64,000 bases of DNA from Litorimonas sp964511495. Its GTDB lineage: Bacteria; Pseudomonadota; Alphaproteobacteria; Caulobacterales; Maricaulaceae. Each line of letters opens with the position of its first letter. Within the stretch, counting starts at the first letter, position 1. The stretch covers positions 116,841 to 180,840 of the forward strand of contig CAZEFT010000004.1 of NCBI GenBank assembly GCA_964511495.1, in the 5' to 3' direction. The position numbers and the translations under genes are program-made. Shown piece by piece: positions 8,039 to 16,944 of the stretch. The notes below the pieces were generated by a model. That model had not been told where the DNA came from and made no database searches. It was given only the letters and a program-made list of their open reading frames with translations.

Positions 8039-9421
8039 CTAAGTCACAACAGTGGTTTTATTAATCTCGCGCGGCTTTAACGTGACGATTTCTTCGGAAA
8101 TTGTCGGGTGAACGGCACAGGTATTGTCGAAATCTGCTTTTGTTAACCCGGCTTTGACGCAAATTCCCAAAGGTTGAATCATCTCGGCACTATCGTCCCC
8201 GACGATGTGAATACCGATAACGCATTCTTCTTTGCCTTGTGTAATCAGCTTCATGAAGACTTTTTGTGGCTTCTCCGCGAGGACGTTTTTCATAGGGCGG
8301 AAATGGGTGGTATATACCGTAATATCGTCACCATAGGCCTTACGTGCCTCACCTTCCGTCATACCAACCACCCCAACAGGAGGCCGTGTAAAGACAGCAC
8401 TGGCAATTTTCGTATGGTCATAAGCCGTTGGATTGTCCTTAAAGACGGTCTCCACAAAGGCTGCCCCTTCACGGATAGCGACAGGCGTAAGATTTACCCG
8501 GTCTGTGACATCCCCAACAGCGTAGATATTTTCTTGAGTCGATTTGGAGTATTCATCGACTTTTACCGCGCCATTATCATCCACCTCAACGCCCGCATTT
8601 TCGAGGCCGAGACCTTTTGTATGCGGCTTCCGTCCGGTTGCCATGAAAATAACATCTGTACCGATTTTCGATCCATTATCGAACGTCACGATATACCCAC
8701 CGGACTTCTTTTTAATTTCGACGGGAGACATATTGAATTTGCAGGTCACGCCGTTCTGTTCCTGCACGACGCCAACCTCATCACGAACTTCGGGGTCAAA
8801 ACCATTCAGCAACCGACCACCGCGATAAACCTGCGTCGTTTTGCAACCCAAACCAGCGTAAATTCCAGCAAATTCACAGGCAATATAGCCGCCGCCAATG
8901 ACGAGAACTCTTTCCGGCAACTCTTCTAATGTAAACGCGTCGTCCGAGACGATGGCATGTTCAATGCCCGGGATATTCGGCGACCAAGGTCGACCGCCCA
9001 CAGCAATCAAAATAGTCTCTGCTGTGATCAGTTTTCCGCTCGTAACTAACCGCACCGTATGTGCGTCAACAAATTCTGCCCGTTCTCGGAAGACTTCCGC
9101 TCCATTTTTCTCGAGGATTGTGGAATAAATGCCTGATAATCTTGAAACTTCTTTCTGAATAGCCTCTCGCAATACGGGCCAGTCAAAAGAACAATCGCCG
9201 ACTGTCCAACCATATTTTTGCGCATCTTTAATGGCTCCACCAAAATCAGCCCCATAGACTAAGAACTTCTTGGGCACACAGCCTCTGACAACACAGGTTC
9301 CACCCGGCAAGCTCTCTTCGGCAACACCAACTTTTTTTCCCAGTTGAGCAGAGAGGCGAGCTGACCGAACTCCGCCCGAACCCGCACCGATAACAAAAAG
9401 ATCAAAATCATACTCGCTCAT
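8039..9421 (-). CDS. gor: Glutathione-disulfide reductase
   Basis: This NADPH-dependent flavoenzyme reduces oxidised glutathione in the cytoplasm. The 460-residue product shows the FAD-binding GAGSGGVRSARLSAQLG at the N terminus, the redox-active GGTCVVRGCVPKK disulfide motif, a central NAD(P) Rossmann motif VIGGGYIACEFAGI, the second FAD motif IYAVGDVTDRVNLTPVAIREG, and the C-terminal dimerisation motif with the catalytic CAVHPTISEE His-Glu pair. A clear AAGGGA ribosome-binding site precedes the ATG. Glutathione rather than another thiol substrate is inferred from overall similarity to alphaproteobacterial Gor. Confidence 0.93.
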   Translation of the reverse strand: MSEYDFDLFVIGAGSGGVRSARLSAQLGKKVGVAEESLPGGTCVVRGCVPKKFLVYGADFGGAIKDAQKYGWTVGDCSFDWPVLREAIQKEVSRLSGIYSTILEKNGAEVFRERAEFVDAHTVRLVTSGKLITAETILIAVGGRPWSPNIPGIEHAIVSDDAFTLEELPERVLVIGGGYIACEFAGIYAGLGCKTTQVYRGGRLLNGFDPEVRDEVGVVQEQNGVTCKFNMSPVEIKKKSGGYIVTFDNGSKIGTDVIFMATGRKPHTKGLGLENAGVEVDDNGAVKVDEYSKSTQENIYAVGDVTDRVNLTPVAIREGAAFVETVFKDNPTAYDHTKIASAVFTRPPVGVVGMTEGEARKAYGDDITVYTTHFRPMKNVLAEKPQKVFMKLITQGKEECVIGIHIVGDDSAEMIQPLGICVKAGLTKADFDNTCAVHPTISEEIVTLKPREINKTTVVT

Positions 9422-9491
9422 GGCATTCCCTTTTCAGATTATGGAACGGATATAAGGCTTTATGCACGGATTAACAGGGCGTGACGTCCGC

Positions 9492-10196
9492 TTAAGACCG
9501 CGACAATTCCATCACTTTGGCGTGATCCACTTCACCGACAATGATAACATCAGCCAAATCGATAAAGAGGCCGTGCTCCATCACGCCTGGAATGCCCGAC
9601 AAGGCGCGTGCCGTGTCCACCGGAGACGGGATGTGCTGACATTTACTGTCCAATATCCAGTGACCGCCATCCGTTACCAACGGCCCACTACCATCTTTCG
9701 CCTGACGCAAAACGGTTTGCGCTTCACGACATCCAGTATCTTTCAGGGCTTGATAAATTTTCTCGGCCGTCAGAGCCATCGCAAAAGGGTCCACCTCTAT
9801 CGGCAAAGGAAACGCACCCAAGTTTTCGACCATTTTACGGGCATCAACGATAACAATCATTTTGGAGGAAGCGTGAGCAATAATCTTCTCCCGTAAGAGA
9901 CAGGCCCCGCCACCTTTGATGAGAGAAAAAGCCGGGTCAACTTCGTCCGCTCCGTCAATCGTCAAATCGATTTTTTCGACTTTGTCGGCATCCACTAAAG
10001 GTACACCCGCTTCAAGAGCACATTTTGCGGTACGTTGAGAGGTCGGAATACCCTGCACCTTAAGCCCCGCGGCGACCCGATCACCTAATTGGTCAATGAA
10101 CAATTCAGCCGTTGAGCCAGATCCCAAGCCCAATGTCATACCATCGCGGACAAATTCAAGCGCCGCAATGGCCGCATTTTCTTTGGCTACATTCAT
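9492..10196 (-). CDS. rpiA: Ribose-5-phosphate isomerase A
   Basis: RpiA interconverts ribose 5-phosphate and ribulose 5-phosphate in the pentose phosphate pathway. The 234-residue product has the family motifs LGLGSGSTAELFIDQLG, LTIDGADEVDPAFSLIKGGGACLLREKIIA (substrate and catalytic residues) and a C-terminal GIPGVMEHGLFIDLADVIIVG. It starts eight bases after the glmU stop, suggesting cotranscription with glmU and gor. Confidence 0.95.
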   Translation of the reverse strand: MNVAKENAAIAALEFVRDGMTLGLGSGSTAELFIDQLGDRVAAGLKVQGIPTSQRTAKCALEAGVPLVDADKVEKIDLTIDGADEVDPAFSLIKGGGACLLREKIIAHASSKMIVIVDARKMVENLGAFPLPIEVDPFAMALTAEKIYQALKDTGCREAQTVLRQAKDGSGPLVTDGGHWILDSKCQHIPSPVDTARALSGIPGVMEHGLFIDLADVIIVGEVDHAKVMELSRS

Positions 10197-10204
10197 GGCA
10201 AATC

Positions 10205-11560
10205 CTAGTTCTTAGCCGCTTTGCGCTTAGCTTTTGCCGCACGGTAGCGTTCCGCCCATCCGGCTTTATGTACCTGCTTCGCTCTGGCCACGGCAAGAGC
10301 ATTATCTGGAACATCTTCTGTAATCACCCCGCCAGAGCCTAAATATGCGCCTTCTCCGATGGTTACGGGCGCCACTAATGAAGAATTTGTCCCAATAAAA
10401 GCGCCGTCCTTAATAACGGTTTTATGTTTGTCGAATCCATCATAATTACAGGTAATTGTTCCGGCTCCGACATTTACCCCTGCGCCGAGTTCTGCATCAC
10501 CAATATAGGATAAATGATTGATTTTACTGCCTTCACCGAGCTTTGTTTTCTTAGTTTCAACGAAGTTCCCGATTTTTGTGCCATCTGCCAACTCCGTTCC
10601 GGGGCGCAAGCGGGCAAAGGGGCCAATTTGTGCGCCTTCGCCAATATCTGTACCTTCGATATGGCTGAAACTATGGATGGTCGTATGAGAACGAATAGTC
10701 ACCCCCGGGCCAAAAACGACATTGGCGTCAATCGTCACATCAGGTGCGATAGCCGTATCATACGCAAAGAATACTGTTTCAGGATGTTTGAGGCTAACAC
10801 CTTTTTCTAAGGCCTGTTCGCGCATTAAACGCTGAAATGCAACTTCTGCATTGGCTAAATCCAAACGGTTGTTTACCCCCAAGACTTCACTTTCATCAGC
10901 AATAACGACTTCGGAACGCTTGCCGTCAGCATTCATAATCTCGACAATGTCGGTAAGATAATATTCGCCCTTAGCATTATTATCATCAACCTTTGAGATT
11001 GCATCGAACATCGCGCGGCAATCCCCCGCCATGACACCACTATTACAAAGGTCTATTTTCAACTGCTCTTCGGAGCATTCCCGGGCTTCGACGATAGCGT
11101 CCAAGCTCTCGTCCTCGCGCATGACGAGGCGTCCATAAGCAGCAGGGTCTTCTGCATGAAAGCCCATGACCACAAGATCTGCTTTATCTTCTAAACGTTC
11201 AAATACAGATTGCAGAGTTTCAGCCCTAATAAGAGGCGTATCTGCGTAAAGAACAACGACCTGTCCGTCAAAATCCCCTAAGGCTTCCCTCGCGCAATCC
11301 ACAGCATGAGCCGTCCCTAATTGGGGCTCTTGGACGGCAATATCAAAGCCCAAAGTTTCAGCCGCAGAGCGGACGTCATCACTGCTTTCTCCCACCACAC
11401 AGACCGTGCGCTCAACATGGGCACTCTCTGCTAGCGCACCCACCCATTCAAGCAGGGGTCTATGCCCGACCGGATGGAGAACCTTGGATTTTACCGATCG
11501 CATGCGTGTGCTTTTTCCCGCAGCGAGAATAATGGCGGCACGTTTTTGAGATGAAGACAT
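10205..11560 (-). CDS. glmU: Bifunctional UDP-N-acetylglucosamine pyrophosphorylase / glucosamine-1-phosphate N-acetyltransferase
   Basis: GlmU makes UDP-GlcNAc, precursor for peptidoglycan and lipopolysaccharide. The 451-residue product has the N-terminal uridyltransferase domain (IILAAGKSTRMRSVKSKVLHPVGHRPLLEW; LYADTPLI) and the C-terminal left-handed beta-helix acetyltransferase domain with hexapeptide repeats from about residue 250, ending in the Lys/Ala-rich tail typical of GlmU. Length matches the family. It is the first gene of a likely glmU-rpiA-gor unit and is divergent from the phosphatase at 11658; the shared promoter region is 11561-11657. Confidence 0.96.
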   Translation of the reverse strand: MSSSQKRAAIILAAGKSTRMRSVKSKVLHPVGHRPLLEWVGALAESAHVERTVCVVGESSDDVRSAAETLGFDIAVQEPQLGTAHAVDCAREALGDFDGQVVVLYADTPLIRAETLQSVFERLEDKADLVVMGFHAEDPAAYGRLVMREDESLDAIVEARECSEEQLKIDLCNSGVMAGDCRAMFDAISKVDDNNAKGEYYLTDIVEIMNADGKRSEVVIADESEVLGVNNRLDLANAEVAFQRLMREQALEKGVSLKHPETVFFAYDTAIAPDVTIDANVVFGPGVTIRSHTTIHSFSHIEGTDIGEGAQIGPFARLRPGTELADGTKIGNFVETKKTKLGEGSKINHLSYIGDAELGAGVNVGAGTITCNYDGFDKHKTVIKDGAFIGTNSSLVAPVTIGEGAYLGSGGVITEDVPDNALAVARAKQVHKAGWAERYRAAKAKRKAAKN

Positions 11561-11657
11561 AGTATTCGTTTATCCCGGAAGTTTGTTTGCTGCTTGCCAT
11601 AGCGAATGTTAAGGCGCACTGCATCAGATAATTTCGTAAATTCGGCCAGTTTGTACC

Positions 11658-12359
11658 ATGCGCGCTATCCTCTCGCCCCCAGAACCGCTTCACCGACAAA
11701 AACCTTATTCGGATTTGGTGTTTTGTTTCGATCTTGACGGGACATTAGTTGACACGGCGCCTGACTTAGTGCGCATCACGAATGAGATGATTGCAACACT
11801 AGGCCTGCTCGAAACCGATTACAATAAAGCGCGCCAAGATGTCGGTTTCGGCTCACGCGCGCTAATCCACAATGCCTGTCGGCGCGCTGGCTATGACTTA
11901 CCAAAAGTGGATTTGGACCGACTTCAGACAGGCTTTTTAAAACGATATGCTGAAACAATTTCCCAAAACAGCACGCCCTTCCCTGGTGTTATACAGACGC
12001 TGAAGACTTTAAAGCGAGGCGGGGCCGTCCTAACTGTGTGCACCAATAAGCCGGGCTATCTCGCACGACCACTTCTTGATGATCTACGGATGACGTGGCT
12101 GTTTGATAATATTGTCGGAGGTGATGAGGCCCCACGCGCTAAACCCGATGCCCGACACATATTTATGGCGGCAGGGCCGAAAGCCGTCTCAAAACAAATT
12201 CTGATGGTCGGTGATAGCTATCCTGATATTAGAGCGGGACATAATGCACGTGTGCCGACTTTTCTGATGACTTATGGCTATACGCCTCACAAGGCGCATA
12301 AACTAAAAGCGACCTACACTCTCGACCATTTTAGAGATATTTTGAACTATCTTCTTTAA
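11658..12359 (+). CDS. gph: HAD-superfamily phosphoglycolate phosphatase-like protein
   Basis: The product (233 residues) is a HAD hydrolase of the Gph type, which removes phosphate from 2-phosphoglycolate arising from damaged DNA ends or oxygenase reactions. Visible motifs: FDLDGTLVDTAPDLV (nucleophile Asp), TVCTNKPGYLARPLLDDL (motif II Thr), and MVGDSYPDIRAGHNA (motif IV). Length is usual for Gph. It is divergent from glmU and followed by a strong terminator. The exact substrate cannot be read from sequence. Confidence 0.8.
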   Translation: MRAILSPPEPLHRQKPYSDLVFCFDLDGTLVDTAPDLVRITNEMIATLGLLETDYNKARQDVGFGSRALIHNACRRAGYDLPKVDLDRLQTGFLKRYAETISQNSTPFPGVIQTLKTLKRGGAVLTVCTNKPGYLARPLLDDLRMTWLFDNIVGGDEAPRAKPDARHIFMAAGPKAVSKQILMVGDSYPDIRAGHNARVPTFLMTYGYTPHKAHKLKATYTLDHFRDILNYLL

Positions 12360-12393
12360 TTGCTCTGTAAAACGTCAATCACGCATAAAAAAA

Positions 12394-12420
12394 GCCGCCT
12401 CCAAAAGAGACGGCTTTTTT
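12394..12420. terminator. Bidirectional intrinsic terminator
   Basis: An 8-bp stem (GCCGCCTC with GAGACGGC, one mismatch) flanked by an A-run on the left and a T-run on the right serves both the plus-strand phosphatase ending at 12359 and the minus-strand small protein ending at 12437. Confidence 0.85.
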
Positions 12421-12436
12421 AATGTATTAGATAATC

Positions 12437-12637
12437 TTAAGCGAAGTTTTCTGTCGATTTGACAGGCACGCCATTGACCATGTTCGAGCGCACATCCGTG
12501 CGCGCAGAACGCATAGAAGCTAAGAAGCCACCTTGAACAAGATTGATGCGAACATCATGACCGCGTTCGGCCCAATAGGCTTCAATCTGCTCTTTTAACT
12601 TCTCGGCACCTTCGCGAGTACAATAATCACCTTTCAT
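12437..12637 (-). CDS. Small conserved protein of unknown function (66 aa)
   Basis: The product has 66 residues, no signal peptide and no membrane segment. It opens with MKGDYCTREGAEKLKEQIEA, and the middle reads AERGHDVRINLVQGGFLASM. A good AGAGGT ribosome-binding site precedes the ATG, and the gene has its own terminator, so it is very likely real. I recall similar small proteins in alphaproteobacteria but no assigned function. It stands alone, with an AT-rich upstream region of over 300 bases. A helical N terminus and charged surface suggest a soluble cytoplasmic protein. Confidence 0.75.
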   Translation of the reverse strand: MKGDYCTREGAEKLKEQIEAYWAERGHDVRINLVQGGFLASMRSARTDVRSNMVNGVPVKSTENFA

Positions 12638-12964
12638 AGTAACCTCTTTCAGCTAACCAGCTATCGCAAAAAGCGCTGCGTATAACCGGATTTTATCTGT
12701 TCGTCATCCGTGAACTCTAAATAAGCATTTGAGGCGCTGTTGCAAGAAAACTCATAGGTTTTTCTAATAAAATATTTGTCATCCAATTATTCGGAACAAT
12801 TCAGCTTTCGTTCAGAAAAACCAAAACCCATGGATATTTCACTAAAATGGGACAATTTCTGTTATATTTCATTGAATTTTCAATTACTGTATGTGAACTC
12901 TTGATTTAAGGTTACGATAAATTTAACTAATAACTCAAATGTGAGATAAGCCGTTCAAAATTTT
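12638..12964. other. AT-rich intergenic region (327 bp) between divergent genes
   Basis: No open frame or RNA gene is evident. The region must hold the promoters of the 66-residue protein (leftward) and the XRE regulator (rightward). Two dyads built from GTTC/GAAC half-sites are visible at 12699-12715 and 12794-12813. The rest is AT-rich, without tandem repeats. Confidence 0.5.
12901..12945 (+). promoter_or_regulatory. Candidate promoter and operator of the XRE regulator
   Basis: TTGATT (12901-12906) and TAACTA (12924-12929) are separated by 17 bases and would start transcription near 12936. A small palindrome CTCA-AATG-TGAG (12934-12945) overlaps that start point and could be an autoregulatory operator for the helix-turn-helix protein it precedes. 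This is read by eye only. Confidence 0.35.
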
Positions 12965-13507
12965 ATGCCCAACCTTCATTCCCGAATAAAAAGAAACAGA
13001 ATACGTTTAGGCCTTTCGCAAAGAGACTTAGCCGCAAAATGTGGTGTCAGCCAGCCCACAGTCGCAAATTGGGAACGTGGTGGACACATACCCAGACAAG
13101 ATGCGCTTAGAAAAATTGCCGAAAACCTAGGTGTTGATTCTGTTTGGCTTTTATCCGGTGAATTACCAAGCCATCAAACCCCCGCTTTTCAATACCTCAA
13201 CAGCCCCATTCGGCACATAGCTATTTATCAATGGGAAAAAGAAGCGGAAAAACTCTCAAAAGCAAACCCCGTACGCTACACAAGCATTGCGACAGAATGC
13301 ACCGATGTCTTTGGTATTATTGCCCCCCGTGAAGGTCAGTTCTCACAAGATACAATCCTAATCTTTGATAGAGGAGCAACCTTGGCTGCAAATACACGTT
13401 TTTTGGTGAAAAACGGAACGCAATTACAGATCTCTCATGCGTCTGAAATTGAAGGAACACGCTTAACACCAATTGCTCGGCTCATTTATTCGATCACAAC
13501 GCATTAG
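12965..13507 (+). CDS. XRE-family transcriptional regulator with S24/CI-like C-terminal domain
   Basis: The 180-residue product has an N-terminal Cro/CI-type helix-turn-helix (about residues 6-60: RIRLGLSQRDLAAKCGVSQPTVANWERG). Its C-terminal half (about 95-180) has the pattern FSQDTILIFDRGATLAANTRFLVK, reminiscent of phage-repressor S24 domains. I do not see the serine-lysine self-cleavage residues, so it is probably not autoproteolytic. It has no phage neighbours here. It may regulate itself or adjacent genes; targets are unknown. Confidence 0.75.
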   Translation: MPNLHSRIKRNRIRLGLSQRDLAAKCGVSQPTVANWERGGHIPRQDALRKIAENLGVDSVWLLSGELPSHQTPAFQYLNSPIRHIAIYQWEKEAEKLSKANPVRYTSIATECTDVFGIIAPREGQFSQDTILIFDRGATLAANTRFLVKNGTQLQISHASEIEGTRLTPIARLIYSITTH

Positions 13508-13531
13508 CGTTTGAGATCATTTGATCGAGAT

Positions 13532-14350
13532 CTACTCAGCCTTCGCTGCTGGTTCCGACATTGCTTCCATATTCGCGTCGGCTTGCCTGATAGCTGCCTC
13601 CAAACGATCTTCCGCTGTCTGAAGGTTTTTCTTCGGATCTTGATAAAAGGCAGTAAATTTCATGATTTGAAGGAAGGTTTTGTTCAAAAAACGACCCCAA
13701 AACTTCATAGGGCGATCAAAATCAAAGAGCAAAATCACACGCTCTTCATCTGTATCGTTCCAAACTTCATGCTCGTAAGTGTCATCGAAGACGAATATTT
13801 CTCCCTCTTCCCAAGCCGTAATCGTGTCCTCAACGCGAATGCGGCATTTCTCCCGTTCTTTTGGAATTATCAGGCCTATATGAGAGCGTAAGATCCCTTT
13901 GGTTACGCCTTTATGCGCGGGAATATGATAACCTGGCGCTAATATCGAAAACATGGCGGTCTGGAGATTAGGGACTGATTCCAATATTTTTGCCGTTTCT
14001 GGCGCAAGCGAGGCATTTTTCTCTAAACGTTGACCAAAACCAAAAAGTACAAACGTTTTCCAATTTTGCTCTTTGGCGAGGCGATATTGATCAGGAGAGA
14101 TTTCCTGAAAGCCCGGTATGGCCTCTCGAAATTTCAAAACCTCTTTGGCTTCGGCTTGTATTGTTTCCCAATTATCCGTGAAATGGCTGAGAAACGGAAA
14201 ATGGTCATTGTTTACTTTTGGTGTATCCGGAACAATAGATTGTTTGGACTGAAAATGCGCAATTTTACGCACGAGTTTTTTACCCGTCTTTTTGACAAAA
14301 GCACGACGGGGATTCTTTAAATGCTGCGGTTTTTCAACTGTATCGACCAT
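13532..14350 (-). CDS. Aspartyl/asparaginyl beta-hydroxylase-family dioxygenase (LpxO-like)
   Basis: The 272-residue product belongs to the Fe(II)/2-oxoglutarate dioxygenase family that includes aspartyl hydroxylases and LpxO, the lipid A acyl-chain 2-hydroxylase. The double-stranded beta-helix core is visible: YHIPAHKGVTKGILRSHIGLIIP with metal and cosubstrate residues, EEGEIFVFDDTYEHEVWND with the distal His, and VILLFDFDRP. It lies 12 bases downstream of cfa, at the end of a minus-strand run of lipid genes. A lipid acyl hydroxylation role, on lipid A or possibly ceramide, is therefore an inference. Peptidyl hydroxylation remains possible. Confidence 0.7.
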   Translation of the reverse strand: MVDTVEKPQHLKNPRRAFVKKTGKKLVRKIAHFQSKQSIVPDTPKVNNDHFPFLSHFTDNWETIQAEAKEVLKFREAIPGFQEISPDQYRLAKEQNWKTFVLFGFGQRLEKNASLAPETAKILESVPNLQTAMFSILAPGYHIPAHKGVTKGILRSHIGLIIPKEREKCRIRVEDTITAWEEGEIFVFDDTYEHEVWNDTDEERVILLFDFDRPMKFWGRFLNKTFLQIMKFTAFYQDPKKNLQTAEDRLEAAIRQADANMEAMSEPAAKAE

Positions 14351-14362
14351 AATGTGCGCCCG

Positions 14363-15571
14363 TTAGCGTGAGTCGACCGTATCGTCCATCATGTAATTCC
14401 GTGTCACAGGTAAAGCGTGGACGTCTTTAGCCAGTTGAATTTGGAAATTCATATGCTTTCCATAGAGGAAAGAGAACTCACTGATTACTAGATAAAATTC
14501 CCACATACGACAGAAGCGCTCATCAAACATCTCCGCCACCTTATCACGATTGGCTTGGAAACGCTTTTCCCACTCCGCCAGAGTAAAGGCATAGTGAAGG
14601 CGTAAGACCTCACAATCTGTGACCCATAATTTCGCTTTTTCAATTTCGGCGAAAGTCTCAGACAAAGCAGGAGAATAACCGCCCGGAAATATATACTTCC
14701 GAATCCAAGCCCCGGTCGTCCCCGGTCCACCTTTGCGCCCAATCGAATGAATGAGAGCGGCGCCATCATCCGTCAAAAGATCACGAATTTTGGAAAAATA
14801 TTCCAAATAATGCGCAACGCCGACATGTTCAAACATACCTACGCTAACAATACGGTCAAAATGCTCATCCAAATCTCGGTAATCGGTAAGACGAATATCT
14901 ACCTTATGAGACAGACCTTCCTTTTCGACCCGTTCTCTCGCCAGAGCGTGTTGTTCGTCGGATAATGTCACCCCAACAACATCCACATCAAAGTTCTTAG
15001 CTAAGTAGATTGCCATACCGCCCCACCCGCACCCAATATCCAAGACCTTCTGCCCAGGTGAGAGCGCTAATTTCTTTGCAATATGGGCCTTTTTTGCTTC
15101 TTGAGCTTGCTCCAAACTTATATCAAGGCTTGGCCAATAGGCGCATGAATATTGCAAATCTTCATCAAGAAAGAGGCGATAAAATTCATTAGATAAGTCA
15201 TAGTGGTGCTGAACATTCGACCGAGACGCCGTCTTTTTGTTGCGCTGATGAAACTTTCGAATTTTCTTCAGTGTCGATTTTAATGCCTTTTGCAGGGGAT
15301 GCCCCCGCAATCCGTCACGATTGTGGGCAAAGACCTGCAAAAGCCCTCGAATACCGCCCTCTTCGCAAATCAAGGTTCCATCCATATAAGCTTCGCCAGC
15401 TTTAAGTTCGGGATTGAGAAACAAAGATCTATAGAGCTTTTTGTCCGTTAATCGTATAGTCGCACTCGGCTCACCACCGGGGCCAAAAATATGCTCTGCA
15501 CCATCGACAGCAATAATTTTTAATTGCCCCACTTGAACAAAGCGGGTCATCATAGATTTAAGAAGTTTCAT
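14363..15571 (-). CDS. cfa: Cyclopropane-fatty-acyl-phospholipid synthase family protein
   Basis: These S-adenosylmethionine enzymes add a methylene bridge to unsaturated acyl chains of membrane phospholipids. The 402-residue product has the N-terminal lipid-binding region, then YDLSNEFYRLFLDEDLQYSCAYW, the SAM motif VLDIGCGWGGMAIYLA, SVGMFEHVG and the C-terminal RMWEFYLVISEFSFLYGKHMNFQIQLAK, all typical of Cfa. It lies 70 bases downstream of the TagF-like gene, so may be transcribed with the sphingolipid headgroup genes. Homologues can perform other lipid methylations. Confidence 0.9.
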   Translation of the reverse strand: MKLLKSMMTRFVQVGQLKIIAVDGAEHIFGPGGEPSATIRLTDKKLYRSLFLNPELKAGEAYMDGTLICEEGGIRGLLQVFAHNRDGLRGHPLQKALKSTLKKIRKFHQRNKKTASRSNVQHHYDLSNEFYRLFLDEDLQYSCAYWPSLDISLEQAQEAKKAHIAKKLALSPGQKVLDIGCGWGGMAIYLAKNFDVDVVGVTLSDEQHALARERVEKEGLSHKVDIRLTDYRDLDEHFDRIVSVGMFEHVGVAHYLEYFSKIRDLLTDDGAALIHSIGRKGGPGTTGAWIRKYIFPGGYSPALSETFAEIEKAKLWVTDCEVLRLHYAFTLAEWEKRFQANRDKVAEMFDERFCRMWEFYLVISEFSFLYGKHMNFQIQLAKDVHALPVTRNYMMDDTVDSR

Positions 15572-15641
15572 AAAATAACATTATGAAATTTCTGAGGTGT
15601 TTTGAAGATGATTATGCGTGAGACTGTATCACATTTTATTG

Positions 15642-16862
15642 TTATTGCGCCGCTTCCACATATGGTTCGGAATGTGCTTCCTGCTTTAAGAACTCGGCAA
15701 TCGCGTCAGCGGCCTTTACTGATGATTTTTCCTCAGTAAATTCAAACGTATCATCAAATGCCGCATTTTGCGCTGGCAAGTATTCATCATGCGTTTCTTG
15801 AGCCTGACGCACCATTTCAATCAAATTTTCGACACTGTCCAAGACCGGGCCTGTAGTCCAATTGGTATAAAACGGGTTGCCCGCCCAATCCGCGTTATGA
15901 CTATTTAAGAAAATAGTGGGGCGTCTTGTCTCCAGAAACTCATAAATCTGCGAGCTGACATCGCCGATATAAATATCGGATCTGCGTGTATAGCTCATAT
16001 CCACACTGCGAGAGGACCCTAAATCAACGTGAATATTGGGCAGGTTTAAGAATCGTTTTGGCAGAGTTTTTCGTAACCTTACGCGTTTATATTCAACGGA
16101 AGTATGCACTCTCCGTTCAAACAACATGATGTGGGGTGCGAATATTAGGTTTAAGTCTGGTGTTTTAGCAAAGGCATCCAAGACTTCCACCCCCATATCA
16201 TACCAAGAAGACAAGTGCGGATCAAAATGCGGATTATAAAGCGCAACCGGATTATCATTTTCAAATAAGTTCATATTCACCGGATTATGCGGCACAAAGT
16301 CAAACTTTGGATAACCCGCGATGGCGTAGTGACCGTCTCGGATCAAACCGCGCTCCTTATGGCGTTTCTCATCTTTCTCGCCTGCCACTAAAACAAAATC
16401 AAAGTCACGGATTGAAGCTTTTTGTGCAACAGCGCGATCTCCTGCACCGTGATGCGTGAGAACAAATTTTAAGTGATTCAGTCCAAACTGGGTTTTCAAC
16501 AAAAGACTTGTCGATTCGGGCACGATGAACACATCATAAGAGCTCAGAAGTTCGAGATTGTGTTTAAGAACCATCACGCGGCGTGCAGGCGCAACCGCGT
16601 TCGCAGCCTTCACAAGACCAGTGTCGATTTTACTAACATCCAAGTCGACAAATGTCGTTTGTTTACACAACTCCGGTCCCAAACCCGATTTGACGAGTTC
16701 TTTCTGGTCCTCTTTAGAGGTTAGGACATCAATAGTTAAATGCGGATGCCGGATTAGCATTTCTTTTAAAATGGGTGCAGTGTGCGCAACCTGGTGAGGC
16801 ACTTCGTGATTATAAATGAACCCAATTTTTAATTGTCGCGCGGAAAATATCGTTTCTGTCAT
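15642..16862 (-). CDS. TagF/TagB-like CDP-polyol phosphotransferase family protein
   Basis: The ATG at 16862 follows AGAGGG at a good distance; a longer frame upstream lacks support. The 406-residue product looks like a GT-B-fold protein of the CDP-glycerol glycerophosphotransferase family: KFVLTHHGAGDRAV near the middle, YPKFDFVP, NPHFDPHLSSWYD, and the C-terminal YIGDVSSQIYEFLETRRPTIFLN that matches the TagF donor-site region. No membrane segments are seen. It lies in the minus-strand arm of the sphingolipid island with a nucleotidyltransferase, so I infer it transfers a phospho-polyol or phospho-acid such as phosphoglycerate from a CDP donor to a sphingolipid. Confidence 0.65.
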   Translation of the reverse strand: MTETIFSARQLKIGFIYNHEVPHQVAHTAPILKEMLIRHPHLTIDVLTSKEDQKELVKSGLGPELCKQTTFVDLDVSKIDTGLVKAANAVAPARRVMVLKHNLELLSSYDVFIVPESTSLLLKTQFGLNHLKFVLTHHGAGDRAVAQKASIRDFDFVLVAGEKDEKRHKERGLIRDGHYAIAGYPKFDFVPHNPVNMNLFENDNPVALYNPHFDPHLSSWYDMGVEVLDAFAKTPDLNLIFAPHIMLFERRVHTSVEYKRVRLRKTLPKRFLNLPNIHVDLGSSRSVDMSYTRRSDIYIGDVSSQIYEFLETRRPTIFLNSHNADWAGNPFYTNWTTGPVLDSVENLIEMVRQAQETHDEYLPAQNAAFDDTFEFTEEKSSVKAADAIAEFLKQEAHSEPYVEAAQ

Positions 16863-16944
16863 TTTATTTTCCCTCTTGTGACGACAATGAAGCAACAAGG
16901 AATCTCAGAAGATTGTTGCAAATTAAATCACTCAACTCAAAACT

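Noticed and set aside
12699..12813. GTTC/GAAC pairs as SOS boxes
   Set aside because: The alphaproteobacterial LexA site is a direct repeat GTTC-N7-GTTC. Here the half-sites are inverted and differently spaced, and the neighbouring genes are not SOS genes.
12965..13507. Prophage repressor indicating a phage remnant
   Set aside because: No integrase, phage structural gene or attachment repeat is nearby, so it is treated as a chromosomal regulator.
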